A stretch of DNA of 64,000 bases from Candidatus Treponema merdequi (GTDB lineage Bacteria > Spirochaetota > Spirochaetia > Treponematales > Treponemataceae), in NCBI GenBank assembly GCA_018064525.1, contig JAGHVB010000034.1, positions 1 to 64,000 of the forward strand. Direction: 5' to 3'. The translations under genes and the position numbers were made by a program. This document shows, piece by piece, positions 1 to 8,795 of this stretch; within the stretch, counting starts at the first letter, position 1; each line of letters opens with the position of its first letter. The notes beneath the pieces are model-generated. The model was not told the DNA's origin, did no database searches, and saw only the letters and a list, made by a program, of their open reading frames with translations.

Positions 1-373
1 AACCATCAAGTAACTCTGCCACCCCGGTATAAAATACCTGATGTTTTTCTCTGTATTCATCAACAACCGTCTTTCCTCTTTCAGTTAAAACCGGATAAAC
101 TCTCTTCTCATTACCATCGTATTGCTCTTTCGCTGTAAGTCCCATTTTGCAAAGCTTAGTAAGCATCTGCGAAACAGCTCCCTTGGTTAGATGCATTTTT
201 TGACCTAAGTCTGTAACTGTCATCTCACTGTTCATATCTATTACATTCATCATCGACATTGCTGCTGTATTAATAGTCACCCCACAATCCAGCGTTATGT
301 CGGTCTTTCTTAGTTTGTCTATTGTTGCCGAAAAACTATAGATCACTTTCAGGTAGTTTCCGATATCTCTCAT
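1..373 (-). CDS. MarR-family transcriptional regulator (truncated by window edge)
   Basis: Reading the minus strand from ATG at 373 gives MRDIGNYLKVIYSFSATIDKLRKTDITLDCGVTINTAAMSMMNVIDMNSEMTVTDLGQKMHLTKGAVSQMLTKLCKMGLTAKEQYDGNEKRVYPVLTERGKTVVDEY..., a MarR-like winged helix with wing. Not in the ORF track (open at the edge). Confidence 0.8.
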   Translation of the reverse strand, partial: MRDIGNYLKVIYSFSATIDKLRKTDITLDCGVTINTAAMSMMNVIDMNSEMTVTDLGQKMHLTKGAVSQMLTKLCKMGLTAKEQYDGNEKRVYPVLTERGKTVVDEYREKHQVFYTGVAELLDG

Positions 374-697
374 GATGACTCCTATCTAGAATAGAATAAT
401 AATTTATGTTTAGTACTAAACTTAAATTATTACATTTACCTCAATATGTCAATAGTATATTCGTACACATCGCTTTCAGTTGTACGAACTTCTACGGCTT
501 CATTCAAAAGATTCTTTGCATAAGTTTTTCCAAGGGACGAACCTGATTATCTTCATATGTATGATAAAACCATCCAGGTCTTATAGATGTATTTACTTCT
601 GCAGCATACCAGACTAAATCTTTTTCATTTTTTAAGATTTACCGACTTCCTAAATCACGGTCTTGAGCATTTATTTTACGTTCACGTTAAATTCCAA

Positions 698-1429
698 CTA
701 TTTATTCAAATAACCGCCGAAAACCCATCCCTGAGTTCCTTTTTTAATTTTCTTTCCTTCGCGGTCTACAGAATTTTTTGTAGCTTCAACGAGAACCCAG
801 TTTGAGTTCTTAAAGTCCAATGTAACTTTGCTTCCGATATCAACAACTTTTACTTCAGTTCCCTGTTTCAAAATACTTACGACTTCGTCATCTGTTGAAC
901 AGCCTTTTCTCATTTTCAAATTTACTTTTGTAAATGCAAACTTATTTTTATTGTCCTGAGTAAAGTAATAATCTTTTGGCTGTTTAATAAGATATCCATT
1001 GAATGTTGCGTATGAACCCTTCCAGTTTTTAAAAGTTGCAGTGAAATACAAACGGCCTTCATCTTCGCTGTATTTTGTCAAAGCAACATCCATTTTCATT
1101 TCACTTGAACAGTCATTATTTGTGCAGATTGGAACTGGAAAGTTCAACGGCATATTTGGATTAAAATATTTTTTTGAAGATTCACCGTAACAGCCGTATT
1201 CAACACAGATGTTATCAATTCCAGTTGTAATCGTAACTGTCATGTTAATAAAACCTAAATCACTTTCTCTATATCCTGAAATATCAGTGACAGTAATTGC
1301 TTCTGGATTCTCGCCAACATTAAGAGTATAAGTTGTGTCCATGTCTTCTTTTCCAAGACAGTTCTTACCCTGTGCAAATACTGCAGCGCAAACAAACAAT
1401 GTCAAAAATAAAGAAATAATTTTTTTCAT
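698..1429 (-). CDS. Exported protein with C-terminal bacterial SH3-like domain
   Basis: Signal peptide MKKIISLFLTLFVCAAVFAQG; C-terminal LKMRKGCSTDDEVVSILKQGTEVKVVDIGSK...WVFGGYLNK is SH3b-like; SD AAAGGAG upstream. Confidence 0.75.
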   Translation of the reverse strand: MKKIISLFLTLFVCAAVFAQGKNCLGKEDMDTTYTLNVGENPEAITVTDISGYRESDLGFINMTVTITTGIDNICVEYGCYGESSKKYFNPNMPLNFPVPICTNNDCSSEMKMDVALTKYSEDEGRLYFTATFKNWKGSYATFNGYLIKQPKDYYFTQDNKNKFAFTKVNLKMRKGCSTDDEVVSILKQGTEVKVVDIGSKVTLDFKNSNWVLVEATKNSVDREGKKIKKGTQGWVFGGYLNK

Positions 1430-1450
1430 AAAAATCTCCTTTCATATTAT

Positions 1451-1518
1451 TCTAAACCGAGCGAAGCGAGGTTTAGAGGAAGTCTATTTTCAAGACTTCC
1501 TCTAGTGTACACTAGAGG
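1451..1518. repeat. Three-stem palindromic element, copy 1
   Basis: TCTAAACC-GAGCGAAGCGA-GGTTTAGA, then GGAAGTCT-ATTTTCA-AGACTTCC, then CCTCTAGTGTACACTAGAGG. Second copy at 4424-4490 with paired changes. Confidence 0.85.
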
Positions 1519-1550
1519 AAAAAAACGGCCTGTATTTTATTACAGGCCGT
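1519..1550 (-). terminator. Rho-independent terminator of the 1570..4401 gene
   Basis: Perfect 10-bp stem ACGGCCTGTA/TACAGGCCGT (1525-1550), followed on the minus strand by a T run. Confidence 0.85.
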
Positions 1551-1569
1551 CAAAAATTTTTAGTTGAAA

Positions 1570-4401
1570 TTATTTATCACAATAATCGCAAGTCATTCTT
1601 CCATTTATATAAATTTCAGAAGGTTCCTCATACATCATTTCCATTGTTCCGCCTCTTTCGATAATCGGAATATTTCTTAAATAACCACTCATCGGTCCCA
1701 TTTCTCCAGTTTCTACGGAATTAAAACGGCCAAAACTTTCTATTGCATTATTCAATAAAATTCTTGAATCGCTTTTCCATTCATAAACGCCGCACAGAGA
1801 ACCGATTTCTACATCTTCTCTTTCCATCGGATTTACATCGACATTTGAATAAACGGTAATTCTATATTTTCCATTCGGAGTAAAATGAACATTCATTAAA
1901 TTTTCGTATGGCATTACAATATAAAAATCAGTTTTACAGATTTTTTCTGTTTTTTCATCAAACAACGGAGTTAATCTTAACTGTTTTTCTTTTTCGTTAA
2001 TGTTATAAAATTTTATCTGCTTTCCTTTATGACTTTCTTCGCTAATCGAAACAAATGAATTGTCTGACATAAAACATACTGTCTCAGAATTTAATTCGTT
2101 GCATGCAGAATATAAAACATTAAGTGTTTTTTTGGAATAAATAGTTACGATATCTTTATAATATGTTTTGTCATAACAACATTTTGAAACAACAGCAAAA
2201 GTAGATTTATCTCCCATTTCATAAACTTTTGATTCAGTTTCATCGTCATGAACTAAACCATAAATCTGTTTTAAGATTTTTCCTTTTGAACTGAGTCTTA
2301 CAAGGCGATTACTTTTTCCGCCGGCAAGAATATAACCTTTTTCATCCGGGCCGAACATTGGCGTAAGGGACGCAAGTTCCTGACCGATTTTTATTGTCTC
2401 TGTTACAGGCTTTCCGTTTTCATCATAGCTTACTTTTACAAGAAGTCCGCCGCCCTGATTTGTTGTGTAAAGAGCTTCACCTTTGCTGTTAAAACTGACA
2501 TCACTAAAGAAAGACTCAGATGTAAAACTTTCATCTTCAGAACGGAGATTTAATTCAAATGTTTCTCCGCCACCTTCAGAATTAATTGCATATACAACAA
2601 GTACCGGAGTTTTTTCTCCGCCGTTTTTAATTCCCTTTATAAATAAATGAGTATTATCAGGACTTACAAACAAATCTGTCGGATAAGAAAAATCTGCATG
2701 CTCAAAAGATACTTCTCCACATTGCTTAAATCTTTCTTTTCCTTCTGCCTCAACTTTCAAAATTTTTCCATAAGAAGTAACCGCAAATATGTTTTCATCT
2801 TTTTCATCAAAAGCCATTACAGAAGATTCATCAAACGGATATCCCATCAAAATCATATAATAATCCTGATTTTCTCTTCCACTAAACTTATAATCACCGA
2901 CAGGAACATAGACAATCTGTCCGTCACCAATTGTCGCATAAAAGTTTCCGTTGTGGCTCATAACAGGATGAACTATTTTTTTTCTTGAAACATCAAAAGT
3001 CTTTTCTGAAATATCAACTTTTGCATTTACGCGGTCAAGTTTTTTATCTCCTTCTCTCATATCTATTGTCGAAAGATACATTGAATCATCAAGATCAAAA
3101 TAAACCCAACCGGAAATACCATTAGTCGTATCAATGATATTTAAAAAATCATCAGGGACAGGAATTGAATCATTATAAACTGCAACCTGCTTAAGAACAC
3201 CGACATCGCCAGATGAAAAAGTTCCGATTTTATATTTTTCATCTGCAAGTGGAATGCTGTAAATCGGTTCATTTACATTTTCTTTTGGAATAATAAAACT
3301 ACCTGCATCAAATGAATGAGCCGAAAACCATTCGCCGCTGATTGCAACAGAATCTTTATCTTTAACAAGTTCCAGACTCTGAACTGCTTCTTTTTTTCTG
3401 ATCGGATCCCAGTATTCATTGTAATTTGATTCATATTTTGTTCCAGCCATATTAACGCCGGATACAATCATGGAATTTAATCTTTCGCCTTCAAAATAAT
3501 TTATGTAGCTTTCAAAAAAAGTATTTATTTTTTTTACTCCGTCATCATCATATACAGAATATGAATACTTGTACTCGCTGACCATTTTTTCTTTTACAAA
3601 ATCAAGATAACCGATTGATGCAGAAAATTTTTCCCAGCCATAAGGATCATCTTCATAAGGACTTGAAAATCCTTCTTCTGTAATTTTATGAACATAAAAA
3701 CCGTCTAAAGAAATATCTTCAGATTCAACAGTTATATGAGTTGAAGAATCGGCCTTCCACGTTCCCTTTCCTTCTTTTGTAATTTCACATTCACCTTCAA
3801 ACCGACAGCAGTAAAAAGTTCCATCGTGATAAAAACAGAAAGTATATCCGTCTTCTTCAAAAGTAGATTTATTTTGCATTCTCATATAAAAAGAATTTGA
3901 ACAGATATAGGCTGCAAGTTCGTCACCAGATTCCGGTTTTTTAATTTCCGGAATTTCTTTCGAAAGATATCCGCCGAAAACCCATCCGTAATTCGGCTCA
4001 GTAACTTTTTCTGAATAATCTGGCATTACAACTTTAACCCAGTAAGACTGAATATCCCCGACAGAAGTTTTTTCTCCGACAGCAACAATTTTTGCCGCAA
4101 ATCTGTACGGAAGCTTTCCGATTGTTTCTTCATCAGTAGAAGGACCTCTTCGCACACGAAGTCCCGAAGTTGCAGAAACATACATCGTGTCGCAAAGTTC
4201 ATTGTTCTCATAAAAACCGTCAATTATATTATCCGAAAATTTTAACGTTATCGGAGTAATTGAATCATCTTCAATAATTGTTTCTTCTTCCTGAACAATT
4301 TCTTTTTTTTCTGCATTATTTTCTTTTCCCTTGCACGCAAAAAGCGCAAGGCCAATTCCGATAAATGCACAAGTCTTAAAAACAATTGATAATTTTTTCA
4401 T
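1570..4401 (-). CDS. Large lipoprotein with SH3b domain and beta-propeller-like region
   Basis: Track ORF starts at 4485, but the lipoprotein signal MKKLSIVFKTCAFIGIGLALFACKG starts at internal Met 29 (4401). SH3b segment SATSGLRVRRGPSTDEETIGKLPYRFAAKIVAVG...YGWVFGGYLSKEI. Confidence 0.75.
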   Translation of the reverse strand: MKKLSIVFKTCAFIGIGLALFACKGKENNAEKKEIVQEEETIIEDDSITPITLKFSDNIIDGFYENNELCDTMYVSATSGLRVRRGPSTDEETIGKLPYRFAAKIVAVGEKTSVGDIQSYWVKVVMPDYSEKVTEPNYGWVFGGYLSKEIPEIKKPESGDELAAYICSNSFYMRMQNKSTFEEDGYTFCFYHDGTFYCCRFEGECEITKEGKGTWKADSSTHITVESEDISLDGFYVHKITEEGFSSPYEDDPYGWEKFSASIGYLDFVKEKMVSEYKYSYSVYDDDGVKKINTFFESYINYFEGERLNSMIVSGVNMAGTKYESNYNEYWDPIRKKEAVQSLELVKDKDSVAISGEWFSAHSFDAGSFIIPKENVNEPIYSIPLADEKYKIGTFSSGDVGVLKQVAVYNDSIPVPDDFLNIIDTTNGISGWVYFDLDDSMYLSTIDMREGDKKLDRVNAKVDISEKTFDVSRKKIVHPVMSHNGNFYATIGDGQIVYVPVGDYKFSGRENQDYYMILMGYPFDESSVMAFDEKDENIFAVTSYGKILKVEAEGKERFKQCGEVSFEHADFSYPTDLFVSPDNTHLFIKGIKNGGEKTPVLVVYAINSEGGGETFELNLRSEDESFTSESFFSDVSFNSKGEALYTTNQGGGLLVKVSYDENGKPVTETIKIGQELASLTPMFGPDEKGYILAGGKSNRLVRLSSKGKILKQIYGLVHDDETESKVYEMGDKSTFAVVSKCCYDKTYYKDIVTIYSKKTLNVLYSACNELNSETVCFMSDNSFVSISEESHKGKQIKFYNINEKEKQLRLTPLFDEKTEKICKTDFYIVMPYENLMNVHFTPNGKYRITVYSNVDVNPMEREDVEIGSLCGVYEWKSDSRILLNNAIESFGRFNSVETGEMGPMSGYLRNIPIIERGGTMEMMYEEPSEIYINGRMTCDYCDK

Positions 4402-4423
4402 AAAAAATCCTTTTATAAAATTT

Positions 4424-4490
4424 TCTAAACCGAGCGAAGCGAGGTTTAGAGAAAACCTCTTTTCAAGGTTTTCTCTAGTGTACACTAGAG
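4424..4490. repeat. Three-stem palindromic element, copy 2
   Basis: TCTAAACC-GAGCGAAGCGA-GGTTTAGA, GAAAACCT-CTTTTCA-AGGTTTTC, TCTCTAGTGTACACTAGAGA. Stem 2 differs from copy 1 on both arms in a compensatory way. Confidence 0.85.
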
Positions 4491-4530
4491 AAAAAAAAAG
4501 AGATTTGCTTTTAGTTGTGCAAATCCCTTT
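4491..4530 (-). terminator. Rho-independent terminator after the DAACS-family symporter
   Basis: AGATTTGC...GCAAATCCCT hairpin, followed on the minus strand by a T9 run that abuts palindromic element copy 2. Confidence 0.75.
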
Positions 4531-4545
4531 TTTTAATTTTAAACT

Positions 4546-5766
4546 CTATTCTGTAACAAGATCTTTCAAATCTTTATTTGTCATTGCACAGACACATGAG
4601 TCACTGTAAATATTAACAGCAGTTTCAATCATATCGATTACTGCATAGATTGGAAGAATGATTCCCATAATTCCAATCGGCATTCCTTTTCCTGCCATCA
4701 ATGAAAGAGTTAAGAAGAAGCATCCCATTGGAACGCCGGCATTTCCAACTGCACTGATTACAGAAACTAAAATCCATGCAATTACTGTAATCAGATTCAA
4801 TTCTACACCTGCATTTTTCATAACGAAAAGTGAAGTTACAAGAATGAATGCTGCACAACCGTTCATATTGATTGTTGTACACATTGGAAGAATAAAGCGT
4901 GAGAATTTTTTATCACATTTGATTCTGTTTTCAACACAGTCCATTGTAACAGGAAGAGTTGCTGCAGAACTCTTTGTGAACAAAGCTGTAAGAATTGCAG
5001 GAATCATATTCTTAAAATGTTTTACAGGATTAATTCCACGAACAAGAAGGAACAATGAAAGAACAACAAAGAACTGAATAAGGTTTCCGCTCAATACAAC
5101 AGCTGTATATTTTCCGATAGATTCCATTGCAATATGAGCACTCATTTCTTTTACAAGCTGTGCAGTAAATGCAACGATTCCGACTGGAAGAATTGCAATA
5201 ATCCATCCGATTACCATAAATACCATTTCCTGAAAACCGTTAATTAAATTCATAATTGCAGTTTTCTTTTCTGATTCTTTCATCTTTGAAACTGCAATTC
5301 CAAATACTGCAGAAACAATCAAAATTGAAAGAACATTTCCAGAAACAAATGGATAAAGAATATTATCTGGAATTGCTCCAATAAAATAATCAAGGAATGT
5401 AGAAGAATTCATGCTTGCGAGTTTTTCAGCAGCAACACCTTCATAAACTGCAGCAGGAAGAACTTCCGGTTTAATAACAAAGAAAAGAATTGCAGCAATT
5501 GAAGAAGCTGCAACTGTTGTCAGAAGAGTGTACATAAGTGTTCTTCTGAAAATCTTTCCTGTTTCTTTATTTCCACCGAGCATTGCAAGTGTTGTAAGAA
5601 TAGAAACTGCAATAGCCGGAACAGCAGTAAATTTAAAAAGTCTTGTAAAAATTGTCGCTACAAAACCACAGACACTGTCAATCGCATTAACATGCAGAGA
5701 ACCCAAAACTGCACCAACAATAAGTGCACTAACCCAAATAATTACCTGTTTAACCTGTTTAGTCAT
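4546..5766 (-). CDS. Dicarboxylate/amino acid:cation symporter (DAACS family, SstT-like)
   Basis: 406 aa polytopic protein with RLFKFTAVPAIAVSILTTLAMLG, TKSSAATLPVTMDCVE and STTINMNGCA-like transport motifs. Confidence 0.85.
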   Translation of the reverse strand: MTKQVKQVIIWVSALIVGAVLGSLHVNAIDSVCGFVATIFTRLFKFTAVPAIAVSILTTLAMLGGNKETGKIFRRTLMYTLLTTVAASSIAAILFFVIKPEVLPAAVYEGVAAEKLASMNSSTFLDYFIGAIPDNILYPFVSGNVLSILIVSAVFGIAVSKMKESEKKTAIMNLINGFQEMVFMVIGWIIAILPVGIVAFTAQLVKEMSAHIAMESIGKYTAVVLSGNLIQFFVVLSLFLLVRGINPVKHFKNMIPAILTALFTKSSAATLPVTMDCVENRIKCDKKFSRFILPMCTTINMNGCAAFILVTSLFVMKNAGVELNLITVIAWILVSVISAVGNAGVPMGCFFLTLSLMAGKGMPIGIMGIILPIYAVIDMIETAVNIYSDSCVCAMTNKDLKDLVTE

Positions 5767-5852
5767 TTTTTAACTCCATTTCTAAAAAGTTAATTATAAC
5801 ATTCAGTATACAATGGAGTTTATTTTTATGATAGAGAGAAGATTAATTTTTT

Positions 5853-5939
5853 CTAGAAGATAAGGTCCAGAACCTTTTTCACTCCTTTTTTGCAGGCATC
5901 AGCAGCACCTTTTAATCCGATACTTACAGTTGTACCGAT
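5853..5939 (-). pseudogene. Remnant of a double-glycine peptide gene (C-terminal 28 codons)
   Basis: Minus strand reads IGTTVSIGLKGAADACKKGVKKVLDLIF*, co-linear and same length as the last 28 aa of the 15845 peptide (LGTGIAVAATAISGTVSKVKKKFFDWLF*). No start; in-frame TAA immediately upstream. Confidence 0.6.
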
Positions 5940-6327
5940 TTATGTTTCTTTCTTACTACAAAAGATATCTTCAGAAATCAAAAACAATTCTTTCATCACG
6001 CCAGAAAGAAAATCTCACAGCCAAAACTTTCGGAAACTTTACGCTTCTCTATAAAAATTCCACTCTGAAATTTCAGCGCAGAAAATCTGTCGAGCTTTTA
6101 GCATATTTAATTTATAAAAATGGAACTGGCGCAAACTCGCAGGAACTTATTAATGTCCTTTTCGGTGACAATGCAACAAGTTCCGCATCAATCCGCTCGT
6201 AATTTCCTGCGACTATTACGATTTTCTGAAAGACCCGTCTTCTGCACGCGGAAAATTCACCGGCGAATTCATGAACCAGTTCTCATGGGCCGAAGAAGCA
6301 ATAGATTTTATTGAAAAAATGATTTAA
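5940..6327 (+). pseudogene. Truncated, frameshifted copy of the membrane SARP-like regulator at 16618..17661
   Basis: FLSYYKRYLQKSKTILSSRQKENLTAKTFGNFTLLYKNSTLKFQRRKSVELLAYLIYKNGTGANSQELINVLFGDNATS matches the intact copy; then a 100-bp deletion relative to it; the 3' end (INPLVISCDYYDFLKDPSSARGK...EEAIDFIEKMI*) continues in another frame. Confidence 0.9.
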
Positions 6328-6352
6328 TATATTATTATTTGGAGGAAATAAT

Positions 6353-6823
6353 ATGAAAAAAACAAACTTTATTTTATTAATTTCATTTTTCACAGCAATA
6401 GCAATATTGTCTGGCTGCAGTCAGCCTGCATCTTCTCAAAAAAAAGATCCACCATTGCAGCCAGCCGCAAAAGATTTTGCAAATAAAATTTACCAGACCA
6501 ACTGGGACAATTCCAACCCACCTTCTGCAGATAGACTTGAATTTTCTTCTGATGGAAGTTCTGCAAAATACATTAGTGTAAGTGATTACTCTGCAGAACA
6601 AAATATAGAAATTGTATGGGAAAATATCAAAGAAGCAATGAAGAAAGCAAACCCAAAAGCAACTTTCGATGATACAAAGTATTACTGCTTTCAGGAACAG
6701 GATGATTTTTCCCCAGTTTCCTTCACCGATCTTATAGAACACGGCTCTTTCTCTGCAGACTATTCAACCTACACAATTCCTGCCACAGCTGAAGATCCGG
6801 AACAGAAATTTTACCGCCAGTAA
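6353..6823 (+). CDS. Putative lipoprotein, unknown function
   Basis: MKKTNFILLISFFTAIAILSGCSQPASS lipobox; SD GGAGG upstream. Confidence 0.65.
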   Translation: MKKTNFILLISFFTAIAILSGCSQPASSQKKDPPLQPAAKDFANKIYQTNWDNSNPPSADRLEFSSDGSSAKYISVSDYSAEQNIEIVWENIKEAMKKANPKATFDDTKYYCFQEQDDFSPVSFTDLIEHGSFSADYSTYTIPATAEDPEQKFYRQ

Positions 6824-6868
6824 CCGTCACTTTTAAAACAAATCAATATTTTCTAAATCTAAAAAAAA

Positions 6869-6900
6869 GCGACCTGCTGTGACAAGCAGATCGCTTTTTT
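6869..6900. terminator. Bidirectional rho-independent terminator
   Basis: AAAAAAAAGCGACCTGCTGTGACAAGCAGATCGCTTTTTT. Confidence 0.8.
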
Positions 6901-6980
6901 TATCGCAGGCAAAGTTCCAACCCTAAAGCCTCACAACTCTAAGATCAACCACTCCGCTCGCGCAATAATTCCTAATTACT

Positions 6981-8705
6981 TTACATTATCTCTTCAATTT
7001 CAAGTTCACCGGCAACACATGGGACTGTGATTGACCAGTTTTCGAGAACCTGCGGATGAACTTCGCCAAATACTCCGACTTTCTTTCCGTTTACCATGAT
7101 TGCAGCCTGACGACCTGGAATAAAACGAGGATCATCACATTCTGCAACTGAGTATTCGTGATCGAGGAAGTACAAAAGTGAAGAAACTTCACTTGCCATG
7201 CTGTTAAAGTTAGCATTGCCTGCTGCTGTCATAAAGCCGAGGCTCTGACGTGTGCGGGTACCAGTGTTTTCTTCATCACAAAGATATGCAACTTTTCCGA
7301 TTTCAAAAATCTTATGAGGGAAGATTGCATTTGCGCTCTGTGCTTCTGCTTTTAAAAGTGAAGCGATGATTGAAGGGCGTACAAACTGATAGTTTTCGCT
7401 CATAGGGTTTGCAACTTCGATGATTTTTGAATCGTCGATATTCATTTTTTCGATGTAATCTTTTTTGCTTCCGAGGTAGTTGAAAATCATTTCCTGATAT
7501 CCAAGTCCTACCATTACGTTCTTTGCTTTTCTTGAGAACAATGTCAAAGGCATCAAGCGGCCGATTGTAAAGTCGTTTGGTTTTTCTGCGTTGAAGTTTT
7601 CAAGTCCGACACCAATCATTACATCTTCGATTATATCTACTTCGTGCAAAAAGTCGTTTCTGTATGGAGCTGGCCATACTGAAAATTCCACATCACCATT
7701 TTCATCTTTTGTTTCAACTTTATTTCCCATTCTTGAAAGAGCGTCCACAACTTTTGCTTTGTCAAAGTCGCTTCCAAGAAGTTTGTTGATGTTTGTAAGT
7801 TTTGCTTTTGTAGGCTCTTGGAAATAGAAAGGAGCGTAAACTGACTTTCCAAATCCTGTGTCGTATGGATGGTCTACTCTGATTGGAATGATGTCGTAAC
7901 CGCAGTCTGCAAAGTCACAGGCAACGATATTGGCAGCAAGCAAAAGGTTTGCCATGTTGTCACCAGTAAGTTCCACCATCAAATCTTTATCGCCAACCTG
8001 AACAGCGCCCAAAGTTGCACTGTTGATGATTGGTGCCATAGACATTACTTCACCAGAATCATCTGTCAAAAGCGGGAACATTTTCTGACCTTCAAGAATC
8101 CAGCCAAAATCTTTTCCTTTCGGATGATCTGTCAAAATCTGACGGCAAGTCATTGGAGCGTCACATGCCAAAGGTACGAATGAAGTTTTATCAGGATCTA
8201 CTGCTTTATAGTGAACAGGCCATTTGATCTGGTCAACGCGATAGAGTCCCATTGAAAGCGAACGGCGTTTGCGGCCAAAGTTCCATGCAAGTTTTTCCTG
8301 TGTCTGAATGATGTCCAAAAGCATCGGTTCGTCGATTGGTTTTCCGGCGATCATAAATGCTACCATGTATGGTCTTACATCTTTTACAGCAGAATCAACT
8401 GTTACGACACGGTTCTGATAGTCTTTGATGTTTCCTTCGCGAGAAAGAAATTTGTCATAGTCACCGAGCTTTGCTCCTGCGTGAATACGAAGCTGACGGG
8501 CAACACCGTTTGTAGACCAGAGGTCAGGACGGTTTGTATCGTTAAGTTCGATTTTGATTACACGCTGGTCTTCTGGCTGTGACATGTCTGGCTTTTCATC
8601 AAGTTCAGCTTTTCCGCATGTTAATTTTTTTTCTAATGTGTCGTAGTCATATTTTTGACCAACCATTTTGAAAAATAATTTTTCGTTAACTTCAATCTTT
8701 GGCAT
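6981..8705 (-). CDS. pheT: Phenylalanyl-tRNA synthetase beta subunit, archaeal/spirochaete type
   Basis: 574 aa, MPKIEVNEKLFFKMVGQKYDYDTLEKKLTCGKAELDE...; B3/B4 and B5-like regions; short form without the EMAP-like N-terminus. Confidence 0.93.
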   Translation of the reverse strand: MPKIEVNEKLFFKMVGQKYDYDTLEKKLTCGKAELDEKPDMSQPEDQRVIKIELNDTNRPDLWSTNGVARQLRIHAGAKLGDYDKFLSREGNIKDYQNRVVTVDSAVKDVRPYMVAFMIAGKPIDEPMLLDIIQTQEKLAWNFGRKRRSLSMGLYRVDQIKWPVHYKAVDPDKTSFVPLACDAPMTCRQILTDHPKGKDFGWILEGQKMFPLLTDDSGEVMSMAPIINSATLGAVQVGDKDLMVELTGDNMANLLLAANIVACDFADCGYDIIPIRVDHPYDTGFGKSVYAPFYFQEPTKAKLTNINKLLGSDFDKAKVVDALSRMGNKVETKDENGDVEFSVWPAPYRNDFLHEVDIIEDVMIGVGLENFNAEKPNDFTIGRLMPLTLFSRKAKNVMVGLGYQEMIFNYLGSKKDYIEKMNIDDSKIIEVANPMSENYQFVRPSIIASLLKAEAQSANAIFPHKIFEIGKVAYLCDEENTGTRTRQSLGFMTAAGNANFNSMASEVSSLLYFLDHEYSVAECDDPRFIPGRQAAIMVNGKKVGVFGEVHPQVLENWSITVPCVAGELEIEEIM

Positions 8706-8795
8706 TTTGTTTTTCCTTCGTTTTATAAATGCTGAACTTTCTCAGCAGCAATCTTTAGCAGGATTTGAAAATCTTTTTCAAACCCCACCGAATAA

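Noticed and set aside
587-805. 72-aa plus-strand ORF
   Set aside because: Antisense to the 3' end of the SH3b gene; no SD or recognisable domain.
4402-4485. N-terminal extension MYTRENLEKRFSLNLASLGLENFIKGFF of ORF 1570..4485
   Set aside because: It is translation through palindromic element copy 2; the lipoprotein signal and SD support a start at 4401.
6900-6980. Possible tRNA between the terminator and pheT
   Set aside because: No acceptor stem, T-loop GTTCRA with partner, or cloverleaf could be drawn.
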